A stretch of DNA of 52,030 nucleotides, taken from assembly GCF_025245835.1 (NCBI RefSeq), contig NZ_JAOBWS010000018.1, positions 1 through 52,030 on the forward strand. The letters run 5' to 3'. The notes under the pieces are model-generated. The model was not told where the DNA came from and searched no databases. It worked only from the letters and a program-made list of their open reading frames with translations. Every line of letters begins with the position of its first letter. Positions within the stretch are counted from its first letter, which is position 1. Source of the stretch: Rheinheimera sp. 4Y26. Lineage in GTDB: Bacteria > Pseudomonadota > Gammaproteobacteria > Enterobacterales > Alteromonadaceae. Of this stretch, positions 1 through 9,198 are shown one piece after another. Made by a program: the position numbers and the translations under genes.

Positions 1-269
1 GCTTGCTGCTTTCGCACCACCCCGTCGGCATGGCGCGCATTATAGGGCGTTTTTGAAATGGCGCAAGCGCGAATTTATAGTTTTTTGAAGATTTCAACTC
101 GTTCGCTTATAAAACACACGTTATGTGCATTTTTACCGCAAAAACCATTGGTTTTTCTGAGTTTTATCTGTTGGCGAAGTGATAGTGACTGGTTAAGATA
201 GCTTTTGACTACTATAAGTAGTTTGTTTTTCTCAGTATCTTTTCACTCTCATGTATTTAGGAATCACTT
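1..269. other. Left-edge non-coding region
   Basis: No gene is visible. The first 60 bases are GC-rich and the rest AT-rich. A weak hairpin (AAAAACC at 140-146, GGTTTTT at 150-156) could end a transcript entering from the left or lie in the leader of the next gene. The segment ends with an AGGAA ribosome-binding site at about 259-263 serving the gene at 270. In E. coli murI lies beside an rRNA operon, so one could lie beyond the left edge, but no rRNA sequence is seen here. Confidence 0.4.
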
Positions 270-767
270 ATGTCATCAAGTTTAAGCCGTTCTTTACCTT
301 TTACCCTGGCGCTTGCCATCCTTGTATACCTTGTTAGTTATTTTCTTCCTGTTGACCTGTTGCCCTCTGCCGGTGTGGCAATGACCATCGGTGTCATCAT
401 CGCCGGTATTCTGGTTCCGATCCTGATTGAAACCAAACCTTTAGCTGCTGCGTCTGAAAGCAAAAGCAATAAAGCTGCTGTTGTGACCGCCACAGGCGAT
501 ACCGCCACTTTATATGTAGGTAACTTGCCTTACCGTGCCAATGAAGAAGCAGTGCGTGAGTTGTTTCAACAATCAGGCCAGGTGGTGAATGTTCGTTTGA
601 TGAAAGACCGACAAACAGGACGGCGCCGTGGTTTTGGTTTTGTCGAAGTGTCGGCAAAAGATGCCAACAAGATGATCCAAAAGCTGAATGACTTTGAATT
701 TGAAGGCCGCACCTTAAAAGTGCGCGAAGCCAAAGAACGTCAGGATAACGAAGACGGCGAAGAATAA
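270..767 (+). CDS. RRM RNA-binding protein with N-terminal membrane segments
   Basis: The 165-residue protein has two hydrophobic segments (about residues 9-26 and 34-53), a short Ala/Lys-rich linker, then one RNA recognition motif at about 80-157. The RNP2 motif LYVGNLPYRA and the RNP1 motif RRGFGFVEV are both intact, with the aromatic residues that stack on RNA bases. The tail is acidic. It most likely holds an RNA-binding domain at the inner face of the cytoplasmic membrane. Bacterial single-RRM proteins are usually soluble; the membrane-anchored form occurs in Shewanella-like bacteria. The start is supported by AGGAA 7 bases upstream. It converges with murI, with one base between the two stop codons. 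The RNA target is unknown. Confidence 0.85.
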   Translation: MSSSLSRSLPFTLALAILVYLVSYFLPVDLLPSAGVAMTIGVIIAGILVPILIETKPLAAASESKSNKAAVVTATGDTATLYVGNLPYRANEEAVRELFQQSGQVVNVRLMKDRQTGRRRGFGFVEVSAKDANKMIQKLNDFEFEGRTLKVREAKERQDNEDGEE

Positions 768-768
768 G

Positions 769-1554
769 CTACGACAAAATCGGCATTGGCCAGCACTGTT
801 GCTGGTCAAAGCCGAGTTTTTTTAGTCTGTCGCTTTGCAGCTCATTAAGCGCTCTGGTACTGATAAAACAATGCTGATACTGCTTATCAGTCAAAGACTG
901 CAAACCTACCAATTGTTTTACCCGCCTTGCTATCGCTTCACCCGTATCAAGTAATACTGTTGCGCTGGGCAAAGCCTGCTTTATTTCTTCCGCCAGAAAC
1001 GGAAAATGCGTACAGCCTAATACCACGATGCCGCAGCCATGCCCGGCTATAGGACTCACCGACAAGATGTCGCTGACTTGCTGACGCACATCCTGCTGAT
1101 ACCAAACTTTATCTTCGGCTAAACGCACCAGTTCGCTGCTGCCAAATTTAATCACGTCGTCATGCGGGGCAAACTGGCGAATCAAACCTGCCATATATTC
1201 CCCATTGGCCGTTGCAGGTGTGGCCAGCACAGCAAAGCCTTTACCCTGACTCAACGCAGCTGCAGGTTTAATAGCAGGCACAACACCTACAAAAGGAATA
1301 GAAAAATGCTGGCGCAGAAATTCAACTGCCTGGGTGGTTGCGGTATTACAGGCGATAACAATCAGCTCAGCACCCAGCTCTATCAGATGTTGCGACAGCT
1401 GATACAGGCGCTGCTGAATAAAACTTTCGCTTTTTTCTCCGTAGGGTAGATATTTGTTATCCATCAGATAGATGTAGTCGGCAGGCACCTGTTGCTGTAC
1501 CTGTTGATAAACACTTAAGCCACCAACACCACTATCAATAAAACCAATCCGCAT
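769..1554 (-). CDS. murI: Glutamate racemase
   Basis: Glutamate racemase interconverts L- and D-glutamate in the cytoplasm and supplies D-Glu for peptidoglycan stem peptides. The 261-residue protein has the family hallmarks: N-terminal IGFIDSGVGGLSV with the catalytic-site Asp-Ser pair, and the two acid/base cysteines at Cys69 (in IACNTATTQA) and Cys181 (in VLGCTHFPFL). Length is normal for short MurI forms; E. coli MurI has an N-terminal extension. A strong GGAGGG ribosome-binding site lies at about 1561-1566. The trmA-murI neighbourhood is also known from E. coli, where btuB lies between them; btuB is absent here. Confidence 0.96.
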   Translation of the reverse strand: MRIGFIDSGVGGLSVYQQVQQQVPADYIYLMDNKYLPYGEKSESFIQQRLYQLSQHLIELGAELIVIACNTATTQAVEFLRQHFSIPFVGVVPAIKPAAALSQGKGFAVLATPATANGEYMAGLIRQFAPHDDVIKFGSSELVRLAEDKVWYQQDVRQQVSDILSVSPIAGHGCGIVVLGCTHFPFLAEEIKQALPSATVLLDTGEAIARRVKQLVGLQSLTDKQYQHCFISTRALNELQSDRLKKLGFDQQQCWPMPILS

Positions 1555-1716
1555 TTGATTCCCTCCGGCAACAAGCCATTATTTTGCCAGAAGCCAGGGC
1601 GCAGAGCAGCAAATTAAATAAAGCCATCGAGCACGGACAATATATATAGTGGCCCTTGATTGGATCTTGAGGCAAAACCTCTTAGAATGGCCGCTTTTTT
1701 CAGCGAGGGGCACATT

Positions 1717-2811
1717 ATGCAGTTAGGTCAGGTTTTTCCGGAACAATATCAGGCATTGCTGTCGGAGAAAGCAGATTCCATGCAACAACTGTTCGCCCCT
1801 TTTGGTGTGGAACAAGCCGAAGTCTTTCCCTCAGCGCCCGCACATTACCGCTTAAGAGCTGAGTTTCGCATCTGGCACGAAGGGGATGACATGTTCCACA
1901 TCATGTTTGACCCAGAAACCAAAACCAAACAACGGATTGATTATTTTCCGATAGCCTGTAAAACCATTGCTGATTTTATGCCGGTATTGCTGCAGGCATT
2001 AAAACAGCGCCCGCTGCTGCGTAATCGTTTATACCAAATTGACTACCTGGCCACTTTAAGCGGTGAACTTGTGGTATCACTGATTTATAAAAAGCCGATC
2101 CCGCCGGAATGGGCCGGCGAAGCTGCAGCACTAAAAGCCGAATTTGCTGCTTTATATAAGGTGGATTTTATTGGCCGCGCCCGGAAACAGAAAATTCTGG
2201 TTGACCGTGACTTTGTGATTGAGCGGCTGCAGGTACAACAGCAGCAACTGCAATACCAGCAAATTGAAAACAGCTTTACCCAACCCAACGGTGAAGTGAA
2301 TCAGAAAATGCTGGGCTGGGCCTGTGATATTGCCAAAAACCTGAGCGGTGATTTGCTGGAACTATATTGTGGCAACGGCAATTTTTCGCTGGCGCTGGCC
2401 CCTTATTTTGATCAGGTGGTTGCCACTGAAATTGCGCGTTCTTCTATTCGTTGTGCCGAATACAATATTGCCTTAAACCAAATCAATAATGTGCGGGTGT
2501 TGCAGATGTCTGCTGAAGATGTCAGCGCAGCGCTGTCCAAGGGGCAACAGTTAAAAAACATTGATTTAGCCGGTTTGCAGCTCAATACCATTTTGGTAGA
2601 CCCGCCGCGGGCGGGTTTGGATCCGGCCACAGAGCAACTGGTCAGCCGTTTTGACGATATTCTGTATATTTCCTGCAACCCGGATACGCTGGCGCATAAT
2701 CTGCAAACTTTGTGTAAAACCCATCAGGTGCAAAAGTTTGCGTTGTTTGACCAGTTCCCATACACCCACCACATTGAATGTGGTGTCTGGCTTAAAAAAA
2801 TTATTCTTTAG
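1717..2811 (+). CDS. trmA: tRNA (uracil-5-)-methyltransferase
   Basis: TrmA uses S-adenosylmethionine to make 5-methyluridine at position 54 of the tRNA T-loop. The protein is 364 residues (E. coli 366) and aligns throughout with E. coli TrmA. It shows the SAM motif [24 protein letters not shown], and the nucleophile Cys320 in [10 protein letters not shown]. An in-frame TTG at 1660 would add 19 residues, but the ATG at 1717 follows a GAGGGG ribosome-binding site at 1704-1709 and matches the family N-terminus, so I use it. Its last 11 bases overlap the 3' end of the convergent fabR, so the two transcripts must read into each other. Confidence 0.96.
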   Translation: MQLGQVFPEQYQALLSEKADSMQQLFAPFGVEQAEVFPSAPAHYRLRAEFRIWHEGDDMFHIMFDPETKTKQRIDYFPIACKTIADFMPVLLQALKQRPLLRNRLYQIDYLATLSGELVVSLIYKKPIPPEWAGEAAALKAEFAALYKVDFIGRARKQKILVDRDFVIERLQVQQQQLQYQQIENSFTQPNGEVNQKMLGWACDIAKNLSGDLLELYCGNGNFSLALAPYFDQVVATEIARSSIRCAEYNIALNQINNVRVLQMSAEDVSAALSKGQQLKNIDLAGLQLNTILVDPPRAGLDPATEQLVSRFDDILYISCNPDTLAHNLQTLCKTHQVQKFALFDQFPYTHHIECGVWLKKIIL

Positions 2812-3409
2812 GCCGGCGTGCATAACCCGCTGCGCCATGCGCCAGCCAGCGCAGTTGGGTAATGGTTTTATGGGTAATTTGTAAGCGTAAATCAGGGCTG
2901 GCATCCAGTGCGTCAGCGCCGGCATGAAACACCAGCGTTACCATTGCCTCGGCCTGAACCTGGGCAAACTCATCCGGACAAGCAGTTTCTTTTCGCAGAT
3001 AATCTGCCAGTTCAGCACAAAAATGCTGAATTTCGCGGGCAACCGCACGACGAAATGGCGCCGATGTGCCAGAACGCTCCCGCAACAACAACCGAAATAC
3101 ATTGCTGTTACCAACCACAAACTCCATAAAAGTCTCAATGGAAGTTCGAATGACACTGCCATTTTTTTCGATACGGTGTCTGGCCTGACGCAATAACTGC
3201 CGTAACATTAAACCTGCTTCATCCACCAGGGTTAAACCCAGCTCATCCATATCGGCAAAATGACGGTAAAAAGAGGTTGGTGCTATACCGGCTTCGCGTG
3301 CTACTTCGCGCAAACTCAGGCTGGAAAAGCCTTTATCCGGGCTTAACTGCGCAAAAGCAGCGTCAATAATAGCGCGGCGGGTGCGTTCTTTTTGTTGGGC
3401 TCTGGTCAC
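2801..3409 (-). CDS. fabR: FabR-type TetR regulator of unsaturated fatty acid synthesis
   Basis: This 202-residue TetR-family repressor has a helix-turn-helix at about residues 28-50 ([14 protein letters not shown] region) that is nearly identical to E. coli FabR, which senses acyl thioesters and represses unsaturated fatty acid synthesis. Here it is divergent from an acyl desaturase, the arrangement seen for Pseudomonas DesT/DesB, so control of the desaturase is likely its main or additional job. A perfect palindrome at 3477-3492 in the shared intergenic region is the candidate operator. The 3' end overlaps trmA by 11 bases. The trmA-fabR adjacency is conserved in enterobacteria. Confidence 0.9.
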   Translation of the reverse strand: MTRAQQKERTRRAIIDAAFAQLSPDKGFSSLSLREVAREAGIAPTSFYRHFADMDELGLTLVDEAGLMLRQLLRQARHRIEKNGSVIRTSIETFMEFVVGNSNVFRLLLRERSGTSAPFRRAVAREIQHFCAELADYLRKETACPDEFAQVQAEAMVTLVFHAGADALDASPDLRLQITHKTITQLRWLAHGAAGYARRPKE

Positions 3410-3446
3410 AATGCCTCCCTGTATCTGATGTCCGGCATTTTATACC

Positions 3447-3474
3447 TTGACCCGCCGCAATTGCACAGTAAAAT
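3447..3474 (+). promoter_or_regulatory. Desaturase promoter
   Basis: TTGACC at 3447-3452 and TAAAAT at 3469-3474 form a sigma70-like promoter with a 16-base spacer, pointing at the desaturase. Transcription would begin near 3481, inside the palindrome that follows. The 5' leader would then be under 30 bases, consistent with the lack of a clear Shine-Dalgarno sequence. Confidence 0.55.
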
Positions 3475-3476
3475 TA

Positions 3477-3492
3477 GCTTACAGATGTAAGC
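3477..3492. promoter_or_regulatory. Candidate FabR operator
   Basis: GCTTACA-GA-TGTAAGC is a perfect 7-bp inverted repeat with a 2-base centre, sitting immediately after the -10 box of the desaturase promoter, where a bound TetR dimer would block transcription. As I recall them, the E. coli FabR operators share a TACA..TGT core. The match and placement are seen; binding by FabR is inferred. Confidence 0.6.
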
Positions 3493-3507
3493 CAAATGTA
3501 CCTATAA

Positions 3508-4647
3508 ATGCAAAAACCACCTATTATCTGGACCAATGTCCTGCTGTTTAGTATCACTTTTTTAATTTCAGCTATTGCTGTGCCTTATTACGCCCTGACC
3601 GTTGGTTTTAGCACCACTGAAATAGTCGCCACTATTTTGTGCCTCGGCTACTGCGGTATGTCTATTACCGCGGGTTACCACAGACTCTGGGCACATAAAA
3701 CTTATGAAGCCCATCCACTTTTGCAGTGGTTTTTTGCCATTGGTGGTGCTTTTGCGCTACAAAACAGCGCCCTGCACTGGTCTTCCGATCACAGGGTGCA
3801 CCATAAATTTGTCGATCAAAATGACAAGGACCCCTACTCAGCCAAACGTGGTTTCTGGTTTAGTCATATCGGCTGGATGCTCAGAGAATATCAAAGCCAG
3901 CGCTACAGCGATTACAGCAATGTGCGGGACTTACAAAACAACGCTATTGTCATGTTCCAGCACAAACATTATTTGCTGCTGACCATTGCCACCAATTTTG
4001 GTATTCCACTGTTTTTAGGTTTTTTGACCGACAACTACCTTGGCATGTTGCTGAGTGTGGGTGTGCTGCGACTGGTGCTGAGTCATCACTTTACGTTTTT
4101 TATCAACTCTTTGGCCCATATCTGGGGTAATCAGCCTTATACCGATGAAAACAGCGCGCGCGACAACGGGGTGCTGGCGTTTTTAACCTATGGTGAGGGT
4201 TACCATAACTTCCACCATATTTTTGAATATGATTACCGCAACGGTATCCGCTGGTGGCAGTTCGACCCGACGAAATGGTTAATCAAAACCTGCTCATGGC
4301 TGGGGTTAACCCGAAATCTGAAAGTTTGTCCTGAAGACCGGATTATGAAAGCCAAGGCACTGATGCAATTAAAAAGAGCCCAGGCCAAAGCGAAGTTATT
4401 GCCGGATGCTGAGCTATTATTGGCGCGGATGGAGCAGGAATATGCCTTATTACTGGAACGGATGCAGGCGTATTATTCGGTGCAAAAGCAGTTATATCAG
4501 CAGAAGAAAGATGAACTGCAACAGAAAAAGGTGCAACTGCTACAGCAATACAACGACTTCGATATTCGCAAGCAATATCAGGAAATGAAACAAAACTGGT
4601 TACAACAACAACGCCAATGGCAGAGTTTTATTCAGCAATACGCATAA
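3508..4647 (+). CDS. Membrane acyl-CoA/acyl-lipid delta-9 desaturase
   Basis: This 379-residue di-iron membrane desaturase introduces double bonds into fatty acyl chains, which maintains membrane fluidity. All three histidine boxes are present: HRLWAH (58-63), HRVHH (95-99) and HNFHH (233-237). Four hydrophobic helices surround them. Residues from about 300 onward form a Gln/Lys-rich amphipathic coiled coil that is not needed for catalysis. The ATG at 3508 has no clear ribosome-binding site. The gene is divergent from fabR and probably repressed by it. A perfect stem-loop at 4675-4700 terminates it. The exact substrate (acyl-CoA or phospholipid) cannot be told from sequence. Confidence 0.9.
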   Translation: MQKPPIIWTNVLLFSITFLISAIAVPYYALTVGFSTTEIVATILCLGYCGMSITAGYHRLWAHKTYEAHPLLQWFFAIGGAFALQNSALHWSSDHRVHHKFVDQNDKDPYSAKRGFWFSHIGWMLREYQSQRYSDYSNVRDLQNNAIVMFQHKHYLLLTIATNFGIPLFLGFLTDNYLGMLLSVGVLRLVLSHHFTFFINSLAHIWGNQPYTDENSARDNGVLAFLTYGEGYHNFHHIFEYDYRNGIRWWQFDPTKWLIKTCSWLGLTRNLKVCPEDRIMKAKALMQLKRAQAKAKLLPDAELLLARMEQEYALLLERMQAYYSVQKQLYQQKKDELQQKKVQLLQQYNDFDIRKQYQEMKQNWLQQQRQWQSFIQQYA

Positions 4648-4674
4648 GTCGGCCAGTGTGCTGATTTTCCTGAT

Positions 4675-4700
4675 GAAAAGGCAACGCAAGTTGCCTTTTC
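4675..4700 (+). terminator. Terminator after the desaturase
   Basis: GAAAAGGCAAC and GTTGCCTTTTC form a perfect 11-bp stem with a GCAA loop. The T-run lies inside the 3' arm. Confidence 0.75.
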
Positions 4701-4770
4701 CGCTTCAACATCTGTAAACGATGCTGCTATCATCAAAGCTCAGACAATTAGACCAGAATAGGGATCTGCT

Positions 4771-6198
4771 GTGCCTGCCAAATCAAGCTCTGCCACACCT
4801 CAAGCACAATATCAGTATGACGCCATCATTATCGGCACAGGCCCAGGTGGTGAAGGTGCAGCCATGAACCTGGCCAAAAGCGGCAAAAGAGTGGCTGTGG
4901 TTGAACGTCACGAGCAGGTCGGCGGCGGTTGCACCCACTGGGGCACTATTCCGTCCAAAGCACTGCGTCACTCGGTCAGCCGCTTTATTGAATACAATGA
5001 AAATCCATTGTTCCAGATGGAAAATCAGTCCGCCAATCTGACTTTTCCACAAATTTTAAAACATGCAGCCGGTGTTATTCGTAAACAGGTGCGGCTGCGT
5101 AGCAGCTTTTACGATCGCAACAGAGTCGAAGTGTTTTCCGGTGAAGCTTCATTTATCGATAACCACACTATTAATATCAAACCGGCCAACGGCCCGGATC
5201 GGCAAATCACGGCGGAAACCATCATCCTGGCGACAGGTTCAAGACCCTATCGCCCCGCCAATGTCGACTTTAACCATCCACACATTTTTGACAGCGACAC
5301 CATTTTGTCGCTGAAAGATGACCCAAGGCACATCATTATTTTTGGCGCCGGTGTGATTGGTTGTGAATATGCCTCTATTTTCCGTGGCTTGGGCGTCCGG
5401 GTGGATTTAGTCAACACCCGCGACAGACTACTGTCTTTTATGGACACCGAAATTTCTGACGCACTGAGTTATCACTTCTGGAACTCGGGTGTGACCATTC
5501 GCCACGGCGAAGAGTTTGAATCTATTGAAGGATTAGAAGATGGTGTGATTTTGCATTTGCAGTCAGGTAAAAAAATGAAAGCCGACTGTATTTTGTTTGC
5601 CAATGGCCGTACCGGCAACACCGACACACTGAACCTGGCCGCTGTTGGATTAAAAGCCGACAGCCGCGGCCAACTGAAAGTAAACCACAATTATCAGACT
5701 GAAGTACCGAATATTTACGCTGTTGGTGATGTGATTGGCTACCCAAGTCTCGCCAGCGCTGCTTATGATCAGGGCCGGATTGCCGGTAACGCCATAATTC
5801 ATGGCCATTGCCCGATGCAACTGATAGAAGACATTCCGGTTGGTATTTACACCATTCCGGAAATGAGTTCTGTGGGTAAAACCGAGCAGCAACTGACAGC
5901 CGCCAGAATCCCTTATGAGGTAGGTCGTGCCCAGTTTAAACATCTGGCGCGGGCACAAATTGCCAACACCAATGTGGGAAGTCTGAAATTGTTGTTTCAC
6001 CGCGATACCAAAGAAATTCTCGGCATTCACTGTTTTGGCGAAAGAGCGGCCGAAATTGTACACATTGGTCAGGCCATTATGATGCAAACAAATGGCGGCA
6101 ATAATGTCGAGTATTTTGTGCACACCACCTTTAACTACCCAACCATGGCAGAGGCTTATCGGGTGGCCGCGATGAACGGTTTAAACCGTTTGTTCTAA
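4771..6198 (+). CDS. sthA: Soluble pyridine nucleotide transhydrogenase
   Basis: SthA is a cytoplasmic FAD enzyme that transfers hydride between NADPH and NAD+, rebalancing excess NADPH. The 475-residue protein aligns along its whole length with E. coli SthA (466). It has the FAD motif GTGPGG at residues 22-27, the NAD(P)-site motif GAGVIGCE and the C-terminal dimerisation domain. In [10 protein letters not shown] only the first redox cysteine (Cys54) remains, as is normal for this family and unlike lipoamide dehydrogenase. The start is GTG with a GGGA site at about 4760; the first nine or so residues are an extra tail relative to E. coli. A strong terminator follows. Confidence 0.96.
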   Translation: MPAKSSSATPQAQYQYDAIIIGTGPGGEGAAMNLAKSGKRVAVVERHEQVGGGCTHWGTIPSKALRHSVSRFIEYNENPLFQMENQSANLTFPQILKHAAGVIRKQVRLRSSFYDRNRVEVFSGEASFIDNHTINIKPANGPDRQITAETIILATGSRPYRPANVDFNHPHIFDSDTILSLKDDPRHIIIFGAGVIGCEYASIFRGLGVRVDLVNTRDRLLSFMDTEISDALSYHFWNSGVTIRHGEEFESIEGLEDGVILHLQSGKKMKADCILFANGRTGNTDTLNLAAVGLKADSRGQLKVNHNYQTEVPNIYAVGDVIGYPSLASAAYDQGRIAGNAIIHGHCPMQLIEDIPVGIYTIPEMSSVGKTEQQLTAARIPYEVGRAQFKHLARAQIANTNVGSLKLLFHRDTKEILGIHCFGERAAEIVHIGQAIMMQTNGGNNVEYFVHTTFNYPTMAEAYRVAAMNGLNRLF

Positions 6199-6225
6199 AA
6201 CCAGCGGTTTCAGCAACATATTGCT

Positions 6226-6253
6226 AAAAACGGCGCAAAATTGCGCCGTTTTT
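6226..6253. terminator. Terminator after sthA
   Basis: Perfect inverted repeat: AAAAACGGCGCAA at 6226-6238 and TTGCGCCGTTTTT at 6241-6253 with a 2-base centre, followed by a T-rich run. Confidence 0.88.
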
Positions 6254-6323
6254 GTTTTGTTTTGTCGAATAAACCGTTGTACACTCGAAAAAAACACCAT
6301 AAAAAATTCCAGGGAGTTCGGGC

Positions 6324-7688
6324 ATGTTTCTGATGCGTTTATGCTGTTATCTGCTTGCTGTCGGGTTCAGTAGTTCAGCCCTTGCCGATTTTGGCAGTGC
6401 GTACAAACTGTTTCAGGATAAAAACTACGAACAGGCGATGCCACAGTTACAAATTCTGGCGCAACTGGGCCATCCGCAGGCACAACTGTTACTGTCACAA
6501 TGTTATGAAGAAGGTTTAGGCACCGAAGCTGACCTGAATAAAGCTTATGCCTGGGCACTGACAGCTAAAGGCTTATCACAACCGGGCGCCGCTGAAAAGT
6601 ATGTGGAATTGCGCGGCAAGTTAGAATCACGCCGGGCAGGCAAACAGGCGTATACGGAAATCAATGGTCAGTACGGAGCTCTGGCGTTAAAGAGTAACCT
6701 CTACCCAACCATCCATCAGGTGTATCGCCAGCCAACAGTGGTAACACCGCTGAAACAGGATAAACCCGATTATCCCGGCCACTTCCCGCGTAGCGGTATT
6801 GCCGCCTGGTCGGTTGTCACCTATGACATTAACGAAAACGGTCGGGTAGAAAACGCCAAAGTTGCGCTGTCTTTCCCGGCAGGTGCCATTGATAAATATG
6901 TCTTGGCGGCCATGGAAAACTGGACCTTCTCGCCACCACGCAATTCGTACGGCGACTCTATCCGGCTCGACCATCAGATTCACGTCTTTAACCTGGATAA
7001 ACTGGTTACAGCGTCCCGCAAATTTGCACGCGAAAACAACGAATACATTGCAGCTATTCGTAAGGCGGCAGAGGCCGATTCTGCAGCCAACCAATATAAA
7101 TTTGGTTTGATTGCCCAAGCCGGACTAGTGAAAGACCAGAAAGCGCTGCCCTGGTATTTAAAAGCCGCCATTAACGGTTATGCACCGGCGCAGTTTACCG
7201 TTGCCCAATGTCTGCTCACCGGCAGCATGTGCGATAAAGACAGCAATAAAGCCATTAACTGGCTGACTTATGCGGCCGCTGACGGTGACCCACAAGCCAG
7301 CTACCTGTTGTCGCATCAATTACTGGATAGCGATAACATCCAGTTTGACCCTGAACGGGCTGCCCGCTATCTTGAAAACGCTGCAGCGCAGAATTATGTA
7401 CCAGCCATCGTAGAATATGCTTCCTTGCTGGCCATGTCAGATAACCCAAAACTGCGTAATGCCGAGCGCGCCATTCAACTAGCCGAACAAGGGCTGGCAC
7501 AGGATGAAGATAACCCCAAATTGTTGTCAACCATTGGCATTGCCCTGATTGAACAAGGCAAACAGGAACGCGGTGAAGAAATGCTGGAACAGGCTGTTGT
7601 GGCAGCACAGGCACGCAATTGGGCTACTGAAAACTACCGTGAATTATTAAACGATTATCGGGGGCTGGTTCAGGCTGAAACTGAATAA
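6324..7688 (+). CDS. Secreted Sel1/TPR-repeat protein with central TonB-C domain
   Basis: The 454-residue protein has an N-terminal signal peptide (cleavage probably after Ala-Leu-Ala at about 21) and so should be periplasmic. Residues about 25-90 and 240-450 contain Sel1-like/TPR helical repeats (HPQAQLLLSQCYEEG and YAPAQFTVAQCLLTG types). Between them, about 145-225, is a TonB C-terminal-like domain: YPGHFPRSGIAAW, then VTYDINENGRVENAKV, and the ending AMENWTFSPP. There is no N-terminal TonB anchor or proline-rich stalk, so it is not a normal energy transducer. The domains suggest a periplasmic adaptor; no specific role can be assigned. The start follows an AGGGAG site, and the gene converges with hemE. 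Confidence 0.75.
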   Translation: MFLMRLCCYLLAVGFSSSALADFGSAYKLFQDKNYEQAMPQLQILAQLGHPQAQLLLSQCYEEGLGTEADLNKAYAWALTAKGLSQPGAAEKYVELRGKLESRRAGKQAYTEINGQYGALALKSNLYPTIHQVYRQPTVVTPLKQDKPDYPGHFPRSGIAAWSVVTYDINENGRVENAKVALSFPAGAIDKYVLAAMENWTFSPPRNSYGDSIRLDHQIHVFNLDKLVTASRKFARENNEYIAAIRKAAEADSAANQYKFGLIAQAGLVKDQKALPWYLKAAINGYAPAQFTVAQCLLTGSMCDKDSNKAINWLTYAAADGDPQASYLLSHQLLDSDNIQFDPERAARYLENAAAQNYVPAIVEYASLLAMSDNPKLRNAERAIQLAEQGLAQDEDNPKLLSTIGIALIEQGKQERGEEMLEQAVVAAQARNWATENYRELLNDYRGLVQAETE

Positions 7689-7753
7689 ACCACCAAAGTA
7701 GCAGTAAATAGTGCTGCAATAAGTATCAACAATATTTAGCACTGGACACACAA

Positions 7754-7782
7754 CAATAAAGGCGCCACTGGCGCCTTTATTG
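7754..7782. terminator. Bidirectional terminator
   Basis: CAATAAAGGCGCC and GGCGCCTTTATTG form a perfect 13-bp stem with an ACT loop between the convergent Sel1/TonB-C gene and hemE. It can serve both. Confidence 0.88.
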
Positions 7783-7832
7783 TTCATTGCGGGTTATCCG
7801 CTTTACCGCTGAAACTCAGCAGCGACGCTATG

Positions 7833-8909
7833 TTATAAAATGTCGGTATTCATATGATAAGTGCGGCTGAAAGATTGCACTGCTTCAATAAAAATACCGG
7901 CTTTTTCCGGATCCACGTCTGGGGTAATACCATGACCCAGATTAAACACATGGCCTGATCCCTGACCATAACCATCCAGAATCGCCTGTACTTCCAACCG
8001 GATGCGCTCGGGTGAACCCAGCAGAATAGCCGGGTCCATATTGCCCTGCAGCGCGACTTTATCGCCAATGCGGTTGCGGGCATGGCGAATATCGATAGTC
8101 CAGTCCAGACCTACAGCGTCACAGCCAGTGGCAGCAATATCTTCCAGCCACAAACCACCGTTTTTCGTGAATAAGGTTACAGGCACAGGACGACCATCCG
8201 CCTGTCGGGTTAAGCCTTCCACAATTTGCTGCATATAACTTAATGAATATTCGCGGTAGGCATTTGGGGTTAACACACCGCCCCAGGTGTCAAAAATCAT
8301 CACAGACTGAGCGCCTGCAGCAATTTGGGCATTCAGATACAACACCACACTTTGCGCCAGTTTATCGAGCAGAATATGTACAACTTCTGGTTCGGTATAC
8401 ATCAGCTTTTTGATTTTTGAGAAGGTTTTGCTGCTCCCCCCTTCAATCATGTAAGTGGCTAAAGTCCATGGGCTGCCGGAAAAACCAATCAGTGGCACTT
8501 CACCTTTTAATTCACGGCGGATGGTGCGCACAGCGTCCATCACATACTTTAACTCCACTTCAGGATCCGGCACCGGCAACTGCACCACATCCATAAAGTC
8601 AGTCAGCTGTTTAGTAAATTTTGGGCCTTCACCTTCACCAAAATACAAACCCATGCCCATCGCATCCGGAATGGTCAGAATGTCGCTGAACAGAATGGCT
8701 GCGTCCAACGGATAACGACGCAGCGGTTGCAAGGTGACTTCGCAAGCCAGCTCAGGGTTTTTACACAAAGACATAAAATCGCCGGCTTTGGCTCTGATCT
8801 CCCGGTATTCAGGCAAATAACGGCCTGCCTGGCGCATCATCCAGATAGGGGTGCGGTCAACCGGTTGTTTTAACAGGGCGCGCAGGTAACGATCGTTTTT
8901 TAATTCCAT
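7833..8909 (-). CDS. hemE: Uroporphyrinogen decarboxylase
   Basis: HemE removes four acetate carboxyl groups from uroporphyrinogen III to give coproporphyrinogen III in haem synthesis. The 358-residue protein (E. coli 354) carries the family signatures [16 protein letters not shown], with Arg26 and Arg30 for substrate carboxylates, the catalytic aspartate in FSDIL (Asp76), and [16 protein letters not shown]. It lies downstream of nudC on the same strand, as in E. coli, but the 289-base gap and the plus-strand transcription unit within it suggest hemE has its own promoter. Confidence 0.97.
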   Translation of the reverse strand: MELKNDRYLRALLKQPVDRTPIWMMRQAGRYLPEYREIRAKAGDFMSLCKNPELACEVTLQPLRRYPLDAAILFSDILTIPDAMGMGLYFGEGEGPKFTKQLTDFMDVVQLPVPDPEVELKYVMDAVRTIRRELKGEVPLIGFSGSPWTLATYMIEGGSSKTFSKIKKLMYTEPEVVHILLDKLAQSVVLYLNAQIAAGAQSVMIFDTWGGVLTPNAYREYSLSYMQQIVEGLTRQADGRPVPVTLFTKNGGLWLEDIAATGCDAVGLDWTIDIRHARNRIGDKVALQGNMDPAILLGSPERIRLEVQAILDGYGQGSGHVFNLGHGITPDVDPEKAGIFIEAVQSFSRTYHMNTDIL

Positions 8910-9015
8910 CTTGGCTCTACCATTAAGCTGTGTTGAGTTATTTTAACAGCATAGTGAAGATGACACTATGTTTGCTGTTTAATGAATTTTTCTGCATTTA
9001 TCTGCAAATTTACTC

Positions 9016-9133
9016 TTGCGGCGCGAAAAAGCTTCTGTTATAAAATCGACGCGCTAGTGAAGAAATCTAAAAATAAGAGCTCGCACCTACGGGCCCATAA
9101 ACAAATACTTAAGCCACTTATGTGGCTTTTTTA
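9016..9133 (+). ncRNA. Candidate small RNA between hemE and nudC
   Basis: TTGCGG at 9016-9021 and an extended -10 element (TG at 9036-9037, TATAAAAT at 9039-9046) with a 17-base spacer make a strong sigma70 promoter. About 60 bases past the expected start near 9052 comes an intrinsic terminator: AAGCCAC (9111-9117), loop TTAT, GTGGCTT (9122-9128), then a T-run. The predicted transcript is about 80 nucleotides. It is divergent from hemE and convergent with nudC. A GTG-started frame at 9057 runs through the terminator and has no ribosome-binding site, so I treat the transcript as non-coding. I do not recognise a known sRNA family. Confidence 0.55.
9111..9133 (+). terminator. Terminator of the candidate sRNA
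   Basis: A 7-bp stem AAGCCAC/GTGGCTT with a TTAT loop is followed by TTTTATTT. The T-run is only on the plus strand, so it does not serve nudC. Confidence 0.7.
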
Positions 9134-9198
9134 TTTGCTGTTTTTTCAACTGTATTATCAGTCGCAAATTACCAGCTTGCGCAGCTTAAAGTGATTAT

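Noticed and set aside
1-120. rRNA operon leader or 16S remnant beside murI
   Set aside because: murI is next to rRNA genes in E. coli, but no rRNA sequence or characteristic box motifs can be seen here.
5650-6123. 157-codon minus-strand open frame
   Set aside because: It is fully inside sthA, which has unambiguous family identity.
8982-9194. 70-codon open frame over the candidate sRNA
   Set aside because: It spans the promoter and terminator of the sRNA and has no start signal; coincidental.
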